Assembly (NCBI GenBank): GCA_029582155.1
Contig: CM055901.1
Span: 49,109,206-49,173,205 of the forward strand
DNA length: 64,000 nucleotides
Direction of reading: 5' to 3'
Source: Panopea generosa
Lineage: Eukaryota; Mollusca; Bivalvia; Adapedonta; Hiatellidae
Part shown: one piece after another, positions 24,130 to 35,827 of the stretch
How the letters are laid out: the number at the start of each line of letters is the position of its first letter
Numbering within the stretch: the first letter of the stretch is position 1
Made by a program: the position numbers and the translations under genes
Notes under the pieces: generated by a model
Seen by the model: the letters and a program-made list of their open reading frames with translations, nothing else
Database searches by the model: none
Told to the model about the DNA's origin: nothing

Positions 24130-26158
24130 AAATAAATCTTATCTATAAGAAATTCATTAATACACTGGTCGACATTTTCCGTTTTATTCGCCAGTGTTTT
24201 AGCATAGCCTGATACTGGCCAGGAAGGGACTTTATCGCGAGTCGCGATTTCGTATTTGTTGTAGGTCTCTGTGTATAAAATCGTTTAATATATTTACTTC
24301 TTATTTCATTATATGTTCGACATTTTAAAACAAAATGGCATTCGTCTTCAATGACATTATTACAAAAAAGGCAAATACGTTCGTGCCGTTCTATTCTTTC
24401 TATACCTTACCTTCCGGTTTGGATTCTTAAGTAATGGGCTGACAATCGCAACCTCGTCATTAAACACCTCATTGATTTAGTACGTATAACGTTTAAATAG
24501 TTTACGTATTCCCAATTAACCTTTACTGATTTGTATAAAGTTTATACCCTATTTGTTGCCATATCCGTCCACCAGTTGTGTAAAAAGGTGTCGATTAGTC
24601 TTTGTTTGAACACCGCTGGAAAATGCTTACTGTTCAATGAGTGGGGTTCATTCCATGCGTATAGAAAACCATTGGAACTTAATATAGATTTTACTTTAGA
24701 CACCAAGTTTACAAGTCCATTTTCACAATCTAACAATGCACTTTGATAAATCGTCTTTATTATAATAGTAGTAGTACATACTACCTTTAACCAATATTTA
24801 ATTATTTGTACATATCTGTTGATGAATAAAGGATACCGCCCAAACTCCCCATAAATACCCGCATTACTTGTTAATCGTTTTACCCTAAGCATTTGTTTGC
24901 AATATTTTAAAATGAATCCTTTCAATTTCTTTAGACTTTGTTAATGCCCATACCTCCGAACTGTAATTCAAAATTGATGTCACAAAAGCATCAAACAATT
25001 GCATACATATTTTTGGATTTAGTTAATATTTTCTCGTATTTATTGAAAGATGGTTCATTTCCTTGAGGGCTTTGCCATATAATGACTGTTGGTTTAATAA
25101 AAATGATCCCGTATAGTTTAAAATTACCCCAAGGTAGTTCAAATCGTCAACTACCTCAATCGTCTTACTATTATTTATAAGTCCATTTTTCGTGTTCACT
25201 AGTTTTGCCCCTTTTACGGAATACATTAATTTTTCGTCTTATCTGTATTGACCTCTAATCCCCAATTATTACAGTAACTGTATAAAAGATTTAAACTATT
25301 TTGGAGGTCCACTATTGTTAAACCTAACAAAACCATATCATCTGCGAATAGAATGAGTATAAGCGTTAAATAGCTCAAAGAGATTCCATTTCTATATGTG
25401 TTTGTGGATATAGCTCAAGGTCCTCAAGGAAAAGAGAAAACATAATCGGCGAGGCGATTTCTCATTGTTTTAGTCCAATTGCTATATCGAATAACTCCGA
25501 ATATGTGACGACACACTGCTTAACACATGATTTAACAATTGTATACATTGATTTCATTATTCTTAGCATTCTGCCATTGATGCCTAGTTTGAAAATTGTT
25601 AGCCACATTGCATTCCTGTTAATTGAATCGAAGCCTTCTTGAGGTCAATGAAGGCACAATATAAGCGTGTTTTTTTTATCGTTTAATATTTTCTATTAGG
25701 CTTTGCCTATTAGGCTTTGCAAAATAAAAATAGCATCCACTTTTGATTTACCTTTTCTAAACCCGAACTGAGCATCCGAGATAACGTCATAATTTTCACA
25801 CCAATTGCTAATACGCCGATTTAAAATGCTTGTAAAAAGTTTACCCATACTGCTAACAAGTGTTATTCCATTATAAATGTTTACGTTGTGTTTATCTCCT
25901 TTTTTATGGATCGGTATGATAACGCCTTTTGTCCATTCTTCTGGGAAAAAGCCAGAATAAAAAAAATGCATTAAAAATATCAGTAATATGACCAGATGAT
26001 ATGTCGCTTTCTGCAATGAAATATTCGTTTAAAGTATTTTCGCTGGAAACTGTATTATTTTTACTTGAAGAACAAATAGTAGTATAATAGGATTGAAAAT
26101 AGGAGGTAAATATGGACACATTTTTGTGGAAAATGGACACAATTTTACGGAAATCCAA
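24130..26158 (-). pseudogene. degenerate LINE RT relic (copy B)
   Basis: This is the same relic as in copy A but slightly better preserved. The frame 25696-26016 is unbroken through FFPEEWTKGVIIPIHKKGDK, then SSMGKLFTSILNRRIS and DAQFGFRKGKSKVDAI, which are the RT fingers motifs. The polymerase core is degraded. Inactive. Confidence 0.85.
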
Positions 26159-26910
26159 TATAAAGATAACCGATAATCGCCGAAGGCGGTATATTAGTTG
26201 TAATTATCACAAACGATCTTAAAACACGGAAACGGCCGAGCGAATATCGGCTTTTATTTTACTTTGGTAGGTGGGTTTGAAGGTAAAAGAAGGAAATAGC
26301 TTGAAGTTTTATTTATTTACATTATGTATAAACAAGATTTTGCCTTGCAAAAGGTTCCTTCTAGCGCATCCCCGGATGTTTTCGTCACGTGATTAACACA
26401 TACGAGCACCTGCATATATAAACACACACACATTTTACACATATGCAGTTACGGAATGCAAAAAAAAGGATCTAGACAGGTCAAAATATATGAAAGGAAG
26501 CATTTGCAAATCTGAACTTCAGCATTTGTAAATATTGCACATATATATTTGAAACTAAATTATCACGCGACAAGCGACTATTTCATTACGTGATTATTTG
26601 GCGGGAGTTTATGCATATTCATTATATTAATCTCTATTCTATATTATCAAATATTCAATGCAGGGGTTAATACTCTATACGAATAATTGTTCCTTGTCGG
26701 TCTGCTGTTAAAAACTTGCATTTTTACAATAGATTGATCTAAGGCGCATGAATATTCATTGGCATAGAGGCTATTCGTAATAAATATGCATGAGTCCAAG
26801 AAAGCGCGGTAGACTGGTCCTCTGCGTACTACGAAATTTTTAATGGGTACCATACCAGGACAGAGAACCAGATTAAGATGGCGGCGCCCTACTGTTCGGC
26901 ATGCCTTTGA

Positions 26911-27376
26911 GGTGTAACCCCACCATTGATTTTTGTTCTTTATTCTATAGTAAATAATAAAAGTTTGAAGGCTTGTCATTCATAGAGAGTCCCAAATGAA
27001 AGAAGTGAAACCTACATTTTACTGTTTGTCAACCTCTGCACTATCATAATATGATGAGAAAAGTAGGGGTCATGTGTCATATAAGAGATTTTTTTTCTGC
27101 TCAGTGTGTACACTGGTGACAAAGTGAAAGTAGACTTCCGAAATCATGAATTCATACCCCAATTTCCAAGCATCATTTTTTTTTCTAAATTCACAATTCA
27201 AACATGACAATGCTATCAAAATGTTCAAAATACATCAATAATGCCATTCAAATAAAAAAATGAGCATTAAAATAAGGAAAATGCATTTTTAAAGAAGAAG
27301 AAATGAGGATTATTTATAACCGCCATTATGCGATACCCCACGGAGCACTTCCTTTTTGCAATGGTGGCACTATGCC
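26911..27376 (+). mobile_element. MITE-like element (copy B)
   Basis: This is the duplicate of the element at 20742-21208, with the same inverted ends (CCCACCATTG and CAATGGTGG). Confidence 0.75.
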
Positions 27377-27447
27377 TTGATAGTACTATTGTATCCATTA
27401 CCTGCTCAGTCAAGTGTAAATTGTCCACCATAAGTGTTCCTTCTCTT

Positions 27448-28766
27448 AAGTCAGACACGACCAGAGTGGTACAGCACCTGTCGGCGCCTGCTTAAACACA
27501 TACTTATATACGGTCTATTTTCAGACGAATCAAGATTTATGCGTCGTATAAACGCTGATGTTTGCATAATCTCACTGTTGATAGTTTTAGTCACGCATTA
27601 TGCATGGTAGTAAGTACATGCATACGACTTTATATAAATAGAAGATATTTGTTTGTTTTGGTGTAAAATCGAATTTTATTTATCAAAAGTGATCACCAAA
27701 AGTCATCTTCTCACGAGTGACTTGCCATGAATGAGACAATCATTGATTACGTGATTAAATATCATTTTTATTTTATGCATTTACATTAATTTTTGTTTAT
27801 TCTGACATCAATTTGCCATTAGATATTATTGGATTAATAAAATAATAAAAAAAAAACAAAGAACTTATTTTTTTTAAACAACTTTTTATAAATTGATATG
27901 TAAAGACAAAAAGAAATTATAATAATTTCACTGTTTGAAACAGTGGATCACCACAAATAATCCACTGAGAAATATCTAAAATTCATCAAAAAGCATATAA
28001 TAGAAAAACGTACTTTATCGCAAAACAGTTAATTATGGAACAATTGTCGAATACAAAATATCTCAATTATTTCATAATCAACAATTACATAGAAGTAACT
28101 AGTCATATAGAAGTTTTGTTGTCAAATCAAATTGAACGTGGGCACATGTAATTACAGTACAAGTACACGAAACCTTTGCATAGTAAGTACTCGTTAACTT
28201 GCAAAATATTGGTTGGCCCGCTAGTCACTCCTCTAGTTAATATCTGATAGTATTATAATATATTGTGTATGTTGATTTCTTATAGTAACATGAAGTTGAG
28301 TGTCTCGTAGGTCGAAATAAACGGCCGGATATAGAAGTTTTAATTACTTGAACTTACTTTGATGTAACTTTTATATGTGACACTCTAATAAACTATTAAT
28401 GTAAAAAAAAGAGTCTAAAGTCTAGTTTGATAACCCGGATATAGAACATGTATCAACAGGTATTATGTCATTGTAAATCATATGAATTATTGGTGTTAAA
28501 GATATGAAGAAATAATATGACCAAACATTTTTTTTTAATCAATTAAAGAATATATGAGAACAATTCAACTATAGAAAAAAAGACCATAAACTTAGAAATG
28601 GATTTTGAAACGTCAAGCGTACTTATAGATATTTATATTGCTGGATTCATATATTAACTGCTGATTCCATATAAAAAGAAATGATTATGTTCATACTCAA
28701 TTACATGTTCATACATTTACGTATAGGCCTCATTACACAGTTGAATTTTGTTCTTTAAAAAATATA
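27448..28766. other. no gene seen
   Basis: AT-rich single-copy-looking sequence with short A and T runs. No coding frame, splice-consistent exon or repeat could be supported. Confidence 0.5.
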
Positions 28767-29045
28767 GCCGGGTTCGATTAGCTCAGTCGGTAGCGCCTCT
28801 GACTATCAATCCAGCGTCGTTAATTTGTATCCCCGCTCGGACACAGTCCCCGTGATGATTGATATACGGCATTGTATCTCATTATCATTCGTCTCTCACC
28901 GCTGATTCAAGTGGGAAATTTATCAGTTACTTGCGGTCATAGGGATGTGCTCGGGTACTGGTTAACCATCCAGGATTCCAAGAAACAGCCATAAGGTTAA
29001 TAACTGATCGTCTTTAAGCCCTCGATTGCATAAAATGATGTTTAT
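28767..29045 (+). repeat. tRNA-derived SINE (family S), near full length
   Basis: The head TTAGCTCAGTCGGTAGCGCC fits a Pol III A box. The body matches 10955-11253 and 34292-34553, and the tail reads CCCTCGATTGCATAAAATGA. The tRNA half no longer folds well (its B box is degraded), so it is not a tRNA gene. Confidence 0.85.
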
Positions 29046-30269
29046 ATTCAATCAATCGACCAATCAAAACTATACTGAAATAAGGTCTAAGATTCCCGCA
29101 ATAAAAATAATTTTGTCCCTATCAGGATTGTATCCGCACATAAGAATTCACAATAACTGGTAAGTTGACCCTCTTGAACAGACACCCTTCAGTTTTTTTT
29201 AAAAGAAGTCTCCAAATACTCATATCTGTTAAACATCCTATAAAAGTCATTCAACACAGGTGATGTCTTATTGCAGTTTATGCTATACCAGTTTTTTTGC
29301 TCTTCTCGCCTGCAGCTAAAAATCACAACCGCTATGAACCATTTTGAAATGTTTCAAACCAAATAACACAGGACTTTTTTAAGCGGAATGTAACCGTAGC
29401 ATAAAAATAGGGAGCAACTGTGTAGTGAGGCGTATGTGCTGTTCGACTCCGTGTATGAGTTCATGATTTCCATATACGAGTATATATTAACAATGTTATC
29501 AAGATCAAATGAAAAAATAAATGATAAATTAAAATGTACACTCTTAACCACGAGTATATACTGCTCGGCAGAGTATCGCATGATACTTTGCCAAACTCGT
29601 TAAAGCCTCAACTGCCATATAAAGGCCGCAAGATGACTCTGGGACAGGTTTTATATAATTCAGTACACGATTCAAATCAAAATTTCACAGTCATCAATAC
29701 ATTGAATTTGTTATATTGTTGCATACTTCTAGATTATTGTTAATACATTTTATTGGCAAAAATGTAGTTCACCATCAGCAGATTGCCAAGTGAAGCATTG
29801 TAGTTTGATAGCTTCCTCTTACAAATATTTACTACCCTGGCAGCAGAAATTTGGCGTTAAACAAATGTAATAAACACGAGCACTCGTGTAAGTTTTTAGA
29901 TAAATATAAATATTATTTTATTATTATTTAAGCCATATATGGCCCATGAATATGTGAACATAATACAGGTTTCAATACATAATTGTCAATAGTGAGATGG
30001 TATGATGTAAAACACAGTTGATTATAAACATATGCAATGATTCATTTGATTAATCAAGCGTTTGAAATATAATAGATGTTAGCTACTTTAGACAATAGGG
30101 TATTTTAGTAATTAAAAGTCTCACTGTGGGAGAGATCTATTCTTTTTTTTAAAAAAAAAGCCCACAAAAGAAAAGAAAGAAAAAAAAAAGAAAATCATAG
30201 AAAATAACCAAATAATAAACATGCATTTGTTGGTATTAATACTGGTTTTACATGTTTAATAAAATATTT
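29046..30269. other. no gene seen
   Basis: AT-rich sequence with an A/T-rich low-complexity patch at about 30140-30200. The short frames here have no recognisable content. Confidence 0.5.
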
Positions 30270-31480
30270 TAATTAAACTAATATTTGTTCAAAACCATAC
30301 AACGTTCAAAAGCTTTATATATGAACACTGACAACTTCCTAATCTCAGAATCACATGTGCTGTTAATAAGTTTCGTAAATTTCATGTAACTTGGATATTT
30401 CCAAAAATTCTTTTTAATATAAATTGATCTTAAGTCTGCATAGTTTTTACATTCAATTACAAAATGGTACTCATCTTCTAATAACGCACATTGTTTACAT
30501 TTCCTATCGTGAAATAGTACACTTTCGGGTTTGCGCCACCGACCACACTCTATTTCCAATCTATGCGAAGATAGTCTTAATTTTGTCATTGCAATACGGA
30601 ATTCTTATATATTTATCTTTTACAGATAAGGTTTGAACTTAAAGAGAGCGACCGACCTATAAAATAGTGCTCTTGATTATATGTTTAGCTCGGTCTCCCA
30701 ATTCTGAATAAAATTATCTTTTATTCGTTGTTTAAAAAGTGAGAGAAATACATTTACATCACCGACGCCTTGTGCTAACCAAACATTGTAGAATCCGAGC
30801 CTAGATAACAAGTATTTAACATAGCCCTGTTTGCGTGCATTTCATTGTCATTTTTCAAAATATTATAAACTTTTTTTTTTGTATTTTATATCACTGCAGC
30901 AACACAGTTTCAGCCAGTATTTGATAATTATGTACTTTCTACTATTTATAAGGTTGATACGCCCCGTTTCACCTTATATAAACGAATTTTGAGTAGATAA
31001 CTTTACCCCTTTAACCCTTTTAACTTGTTGAACCCCCAAACTTCCGATGAATAGTTTAAGATTGGTGATATTAGCTTGTCAAATAACGCCATGCTCTTGG
31101 TAAACTTCAATTAAGCTGAAATGTGACATTGAGTGACTGTCAAGCTAGCATTTTCTCATGTTCGTTAAAAGCCCCTCCGGATGTAAAGAGAACGCCTAAA
31201 TATTTAAATTGCTAACAATTTCCAAAGTGTTTTCTTTAAAATAAAATGTTGCATAACGTGGCAATTGTCCTCCTTTTCTGAATATCATAATTTTTGCTTT
31301 TTGTGTATTAACGGTTAATTTCAACCTATCACAATAATTGGCTAAAATATTTAATGATTTTTGCAACTCAACCTTGGACTTAATAATATTGTCTGCGTAG
31401 AGTAACACACACAACTGAAGCATTCCTACATTAATACCTTCTATTCCACTATTAATGAACTTCTCTGCTATATCATTAAA
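30270..31480 (-). pseudogene. degenerate LINE RT relic
   Basis: At the right, VLLYADNIIKSKVELQKSL (31360-31410) is a mutated YADD box, followed by LTVNTQKAKIMIF. At the left (30278-30589) is the C-terminal part, TKLRLSSHRLEIECGR, then CKQCALLEDEYHFVIEC, a zinc-knuckle-like motif. The middle has several frameshifts. Inactive. Confidence 0.85.
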
Positions 31481-31931
31481 TACATGCTAAAAAAAAGTTA
31501 ACAAGCACTCCCCTTATCTCAAGTAGATAATTTATATCGATACACCAGACAGAAGTGGGTGTAAAGGTCTATTTGACACAGTTTATATTTTGTTTACTCG
31601 TTTCGAATCCTGATTTATAGTGCATGTTCTGAGATTTTTACTTTTTAATGGTAATGGGTGTACTTTTAGTAGCATATCTAACATATAAAACGAACGTTTA
31701 ATACAACTCAGTGCAGCAACTTCTGACAAGTGCTTCATCTCGGACTGACTGCACAGGCTATCTGATAAATATAATTCTCACGGTTAGTACAATATATATG
31801 CTTTTTTTAACAAGCTCTGCATAATTAAATAATTTATTTTTTTAGCGAGACAATACTGTAGTTCTTACAGGGGTTCCCCGCTGGGGTCCTGGTGCATGTG
31901 GTTATCTTGTTTGTGGTATGGTATTGCATAA

Positions 31932-32398
31932 GCATAGTACCACCATTGGAAAAAGGAAGTGCTTCCGTGGGGTAGTCGCATAATGGCGGTTATAAATAAT
32001 CAGTGTTTCTTCTTCTTTAAAAATGCATTTCCCTTATTTTAATGCTCATTTTTTTTATTTGAATGGCATTATTGATGTAGTTTGAACATTTTGAGAGCTT
32101 TGTCATGTTTGAATTGTGAATTTAGAAAAAGAAATTGATGCTTGAAAATTGGGGTATGAATACATGATTTCGGAAGTCTACTTTCACTTTGTCAACCATG
32201 AACACACTGAGCAGAAAAAATCTCTTTATGACACAAGCCCCCTACTTTTCTCATCATATTTTGGTAGTGCAGAGGTTGACAAACAGTAAAATGTAAGTTT
32301 CACTTCTTTCATTTTATGTCTCTCTATGAATGACAAGGCTTCAAACTTTTATTATTTACTATAGATAAAGAACAAAAATCAATGGTGGGATCACACCA
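31932..32398 (-). mobile_element. MITE-like element, independent inverted copy
   Basis: This is the reverse complement of 20742-21208 with more divergence. The ends are GCATAGTACCACCATTGG and CAATGGTGGGATCACACC. The flanks are unrelated to those of the other copies, which shows separate insertion and defines the element edges. Confidence 0.8.
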
Positions 32399-32845
32399 AT
32401 ATATTTTATTATATATACTCAACAAAATGAAACAAAGGAACAAAACTGCAATATTCAAAAACTCTTACTCAGATGGTGTTCTTCTCTCTCAGTAAATAAA
32501 ATCGGTTAGATTTTTCAAGATAGAACATTTTATTTTACATGTAACGGTCTGACCGTTAAAGGGGAACGCAACCCTGTGTATAAAACAGGATAATATGAAT
32601 AGCTATGAGTTCAGCTTTCTATTAATAGTATTATTATGCATAAATTCGAGTCCATAAAGATATATCAGCTCGTTTTGTAACGGTCATTTTCGCACATCGA
32701 CTTTGTGGTGGAAGTCGCCATATTGGATACCTGCGTGACGTCATAACTGCACTTCCGGTTTAAAACATAATTGATTTATACACAACAGCAGATATAGAAA
32801 CGTGCAATTATAATCACCGGCAAAAGTACTAGCAAGAATAATAAA

Positions 32846-33117
32846 ATGGATTTTAGTAACGGGGAAGGACTTGTGGCCTACAACTTTGAACCAGAAATTT
32901 CAGAAGAAGAGTTAAATTAATTAGAAGACGAGAGAAATAGTGAGACGGCACAGTTGTTCACACATGTGAAAGATTTTTGCAGCTGCGAAAACTGTGTATG
33001 ATGCTTTCGTCTGACGAAAATACGTGCTGCAGATGCAATGACCACACAATTGGAAATTTAGAAGATTTAGAATGTATCACAGAAATAATACAGATATGTC
33101 ACAGCAATGTCTTATGA
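32846..33117 (+). pseudogene. P2X7-like C-terminal zinc (ballast) domain fragment, broken
   Basis: From ATG at 32846 the frame reads SNGEGLVAYNFEPEISEEEL, then a TAA (32918-32920), then on to FCSCENCV. One frame change later (33001) it reads MLSSDENTCCRC, then a stretch ending ICHSNVL and stop. The pattern C-x-C-x2-C, M-x-S-x-x-E/D, then CC is the signature of the zinc-binding cytoplasmic domain of P2X7 receptors, which occurs without channel segments in many invertebrate multicopy proteins. One stop and one frameshift make it non-functional. Confidence 0.65.
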
Positions 33118-34291
33118 AGTTTTCACCCAAAAAGATGATAACTGTTAAACAGTCACACCGATCATGAACCAGAGATCAAACCCGAAACCCATCAATCACG
33201 ACTCTGACATCTTATCATGTAGCCTGACATTGATGATTGAATTTTTCAAAATAGTAAAATTACCCTTAGCTTGATAAAAAAAGTAATTATTGCCGTCAGT
33301 ATTGGTGTATTGATGTAGATCCAGGCGAGCCTGCACATTCATGCTGTACTATCAGGGTATATACTGTTTGCTACTCAGTCAATACATTATCAAAAAAAAA
33401 CATACACTAATTAGACCAGGAATGGAATTTAAGGGAAAATGTTTTGTTACATATATTTACCTGTCTAAGAGAGAATAAGAAATAATATTATATCTCATTT
33501 CTTATCGTGTTTAGCTGGTGCGGCCATTGTTGCGTACTGAGAAATGGCTGATAAAATTTTGATTTCATACCCTTTTTAGTAAATTTAGATGAAGCATGAA
33601 TGAGTTGGGGGGGGGGGGTTGTTTTACATAACTGGCACTGTCTTTTGGTTATTCAAATGGTGTTATTTCCCAATTTGATATATGATGATTATCTATTCTA
33701 CCAGTTCTCTGAACATATATGAATGTGTCTGCTTATAGGGAGTGTCATATGGATTATAATGTCTACAGGCATATTGCACAAAGTGTATGTTACTGTCCAG
33801 CTACTGGCACCCTACTGAGCTTTCATAATTCACACCATGTGGTAATGAGAAATACCCTGCCACAGTGTGCATATTGTACCCTAATAAGCGTAATCACCCC
33901 AGGTTTAATGACCCCAGGCTTTATGACAGGATGTTATATCACATAGTATTATGCCTTATTACTAATTTAAACATTTTCAGTTAATAAGGGTTTCAATATC
34001 AATGCAAACTTACAAGTCATATGTTATATGATTTTATGAATATTTTTCATAAACTGTATACCAGAACACTATTTTAACAGTAAAAAAAACTTTTCATGTA
34101 TTAATGAATAAATAAAGGTTTTACTTTATCTTTTTTCATTACGAAGTAGAGGTAGTTCAAATGTCTATTCAAGAATAATGACCTAGTTGACTGTGAAAAA
34201 GCCATATATCAATAAACTAAATTGCCTATTAATTATAAAATTAATAAAATGAGTTTATGAACAATTAATGGTTGACTAAATATTTAGCATC

Positions 34292-34553
34292 ATTTTTTTG
34301 CCATCGAGGGTTTACTGTACAGATGTTCAGTTAACCTAACCACTGTTTCCTGCAAAAGTTAACCAGTACTCGAGCACACCCAGCAACCGCAAGTAACTGA
34401 TAATTTTTTCACTCGAATCAGCAGTGAGAGACAAATGATATTGAGACACAATGTTGTATGTCAGTCATCACAGAGACTGTCGCCGGGTGGGGATTCGAAC
34501 TCGAGACACCTGGATTGATAGTTAGACACGTAACTGACTGAGCTAATCGGGCC
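34292..34553 (-). repeat. tRNA-derived SINE (family S) nested in the Kolobok-like element
   Basis: On the minus strand it has an A box (TTAGCTCAGTCAGTTACGTG) and a B box (GAGTTCGAATCCCC), then the family body and a CCTCGATGGCAAAAAAATG tail. It is the best preserved promoter boxes of the family in this window. Its position shows that it inserted after the DNA transposon. Confidence 0.88.
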
Positions 34554-35827
34554 TGTCACAATTAATTGACCTTAATTTGTATTTTAATAATAACTTTTAG
34601 ATACCATGTCGTTTTCACACCTTATGTTTTGGCATTTACCTCTTGTTTTTATTGTTAATTGGATTATCACACCTGTTTAAACAGCCTGCAGTTATAAGAT
34701 TGTGAAAGTTTGCTATATCAATTTCGCAATATTTTGGAAGAGAATATAAAATTACAAATTAAATTTCAGAAATCAGCTGAGCTATATGTTATTAACACAT
34801 TTTAAAGAGCTTCCCACTGGATAATATACACTAAGTCTATATGTATGTCGCATATGGTCATCTTCGTACTGAAATCATCAGAAATTGTATGCTTGGGTAG
34901 TAGTACGCCAAGGCATTGGTACGCTTCTTTCTGCAATCTTAAGTCCTACCCCAAAGTATTAAGGCGTTTTGCACGTGATGTCACCAGAAGCTTGACACTG
35001 AAGCAATGTGAAATCACATATTAGGAAAACTAAACACAACGCTGTCCACAAAACATATCGCATTACTCCACTCACTTATTCCGCTGAAGAAAACAATGTT
35101 TAATGGGTTAAGTCCTTCAATTCAGAATCGTTTTCGCGTTTAATTGTCTACCTTCGATGTTCACTAATGCACTGTATATCTGTATATAAACTGATTACGT
35201 ATATTAGTGTATATACATAAGAGTTTCAGTAGAGAGCAGTCACTAACGACACAATACAATTTGCGCGATAACTAGAACGGAAGTGCAGTTATGACGTCAC
35301 CGAATACCTCCATCACAAAAGAGCTACAAAATGGCGGCGCCCATAGCATTTAGGAAACGCTTGAAATCATGATATTTAATGTCATTTTTCTCATTTGATA
35401 AATTTCGTACAATTAAAATTTGTTGATTTTTGTGTTATTTACATGTCTATTTAACGATAAATAGCCATTTATATTCTGACGTGCGGTACCCTTTAATAGA
35501 TGTTGATCTGCTTCCTCAGCCAATGAAATCGCTCAAGGAACGAGAGAGCAGAAGCACATAGGCCGGTTTGAAGTTGCATAAAATTTTCTACTGGTGTAAT
35601 TAATTAATGTTTTTTTATATAAGAAACCCAATAATAAAGTGCTGAATAAATTAATGTGTTTTTTTATTTACACACTTTTGGAGAAAAATATATTTCTGAA
35701 TTAAATGTTTATCCACTATTAGTTTCGTCAAGGAATTAAATAAGATCTAACCTGTTTAATACCTTGGTTTTATGATATTGCATTATGACATGGGAAACAT
35801 TTATTTTTTTTTAAATTTCTTCAGAAG

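Larger units (their letters stand above)
22549..27447. repeat. segmental duplication, copy B (empty site)
   Basis: This is the direct copy of 12447-21279 without the LINE. The target reads CACATTAGGTGTCAAAG at 23757-23773, with one copy of TTAGGT. It differs from copy A by scattered substitutions and 1-bp indels, for example in the A-run near 26460 and in AAAGATTTAAACT near 25290. Confidence 0.95.
32556..35496. mobile_element. Kolobok-like DNA transposon, non-autonomous, TTAA-flanked
   Basis: The ends are TTAAAGGGGAACGCAACCCT (left) and the reverse complement of TTAAAGGGTACCGCACGTCA (right). A 22-bp perfect inverted match, containing TGACGTCATAACTGCACTTC, lies about 170-210 bases inside each end (about 32735 and 35290). 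Terminal repeats are thus roughly 220 bases but diverged. TTAA at both edges fits the Kolobok superfamily target; piggyBac is less likely because the ends are not CCY. No transposase is visible. It contains a broken P2X7-like domain and a later SINE insertion. Confidence 0.6.

Noticed and set aside
28767..28840. tRNA gene
   Set aside because: Only the A box is good; the anticodon and T arms do not pair, and the sequence continues into a SINE body shared with other copies.
33719..33946. 75-codon plus-strand frame inside the Kolobok-like element as a transposase part
   Set aside because: No zinc, THAP or catalytic motif is visible and it is not in frame with the P2X7-like fragment.
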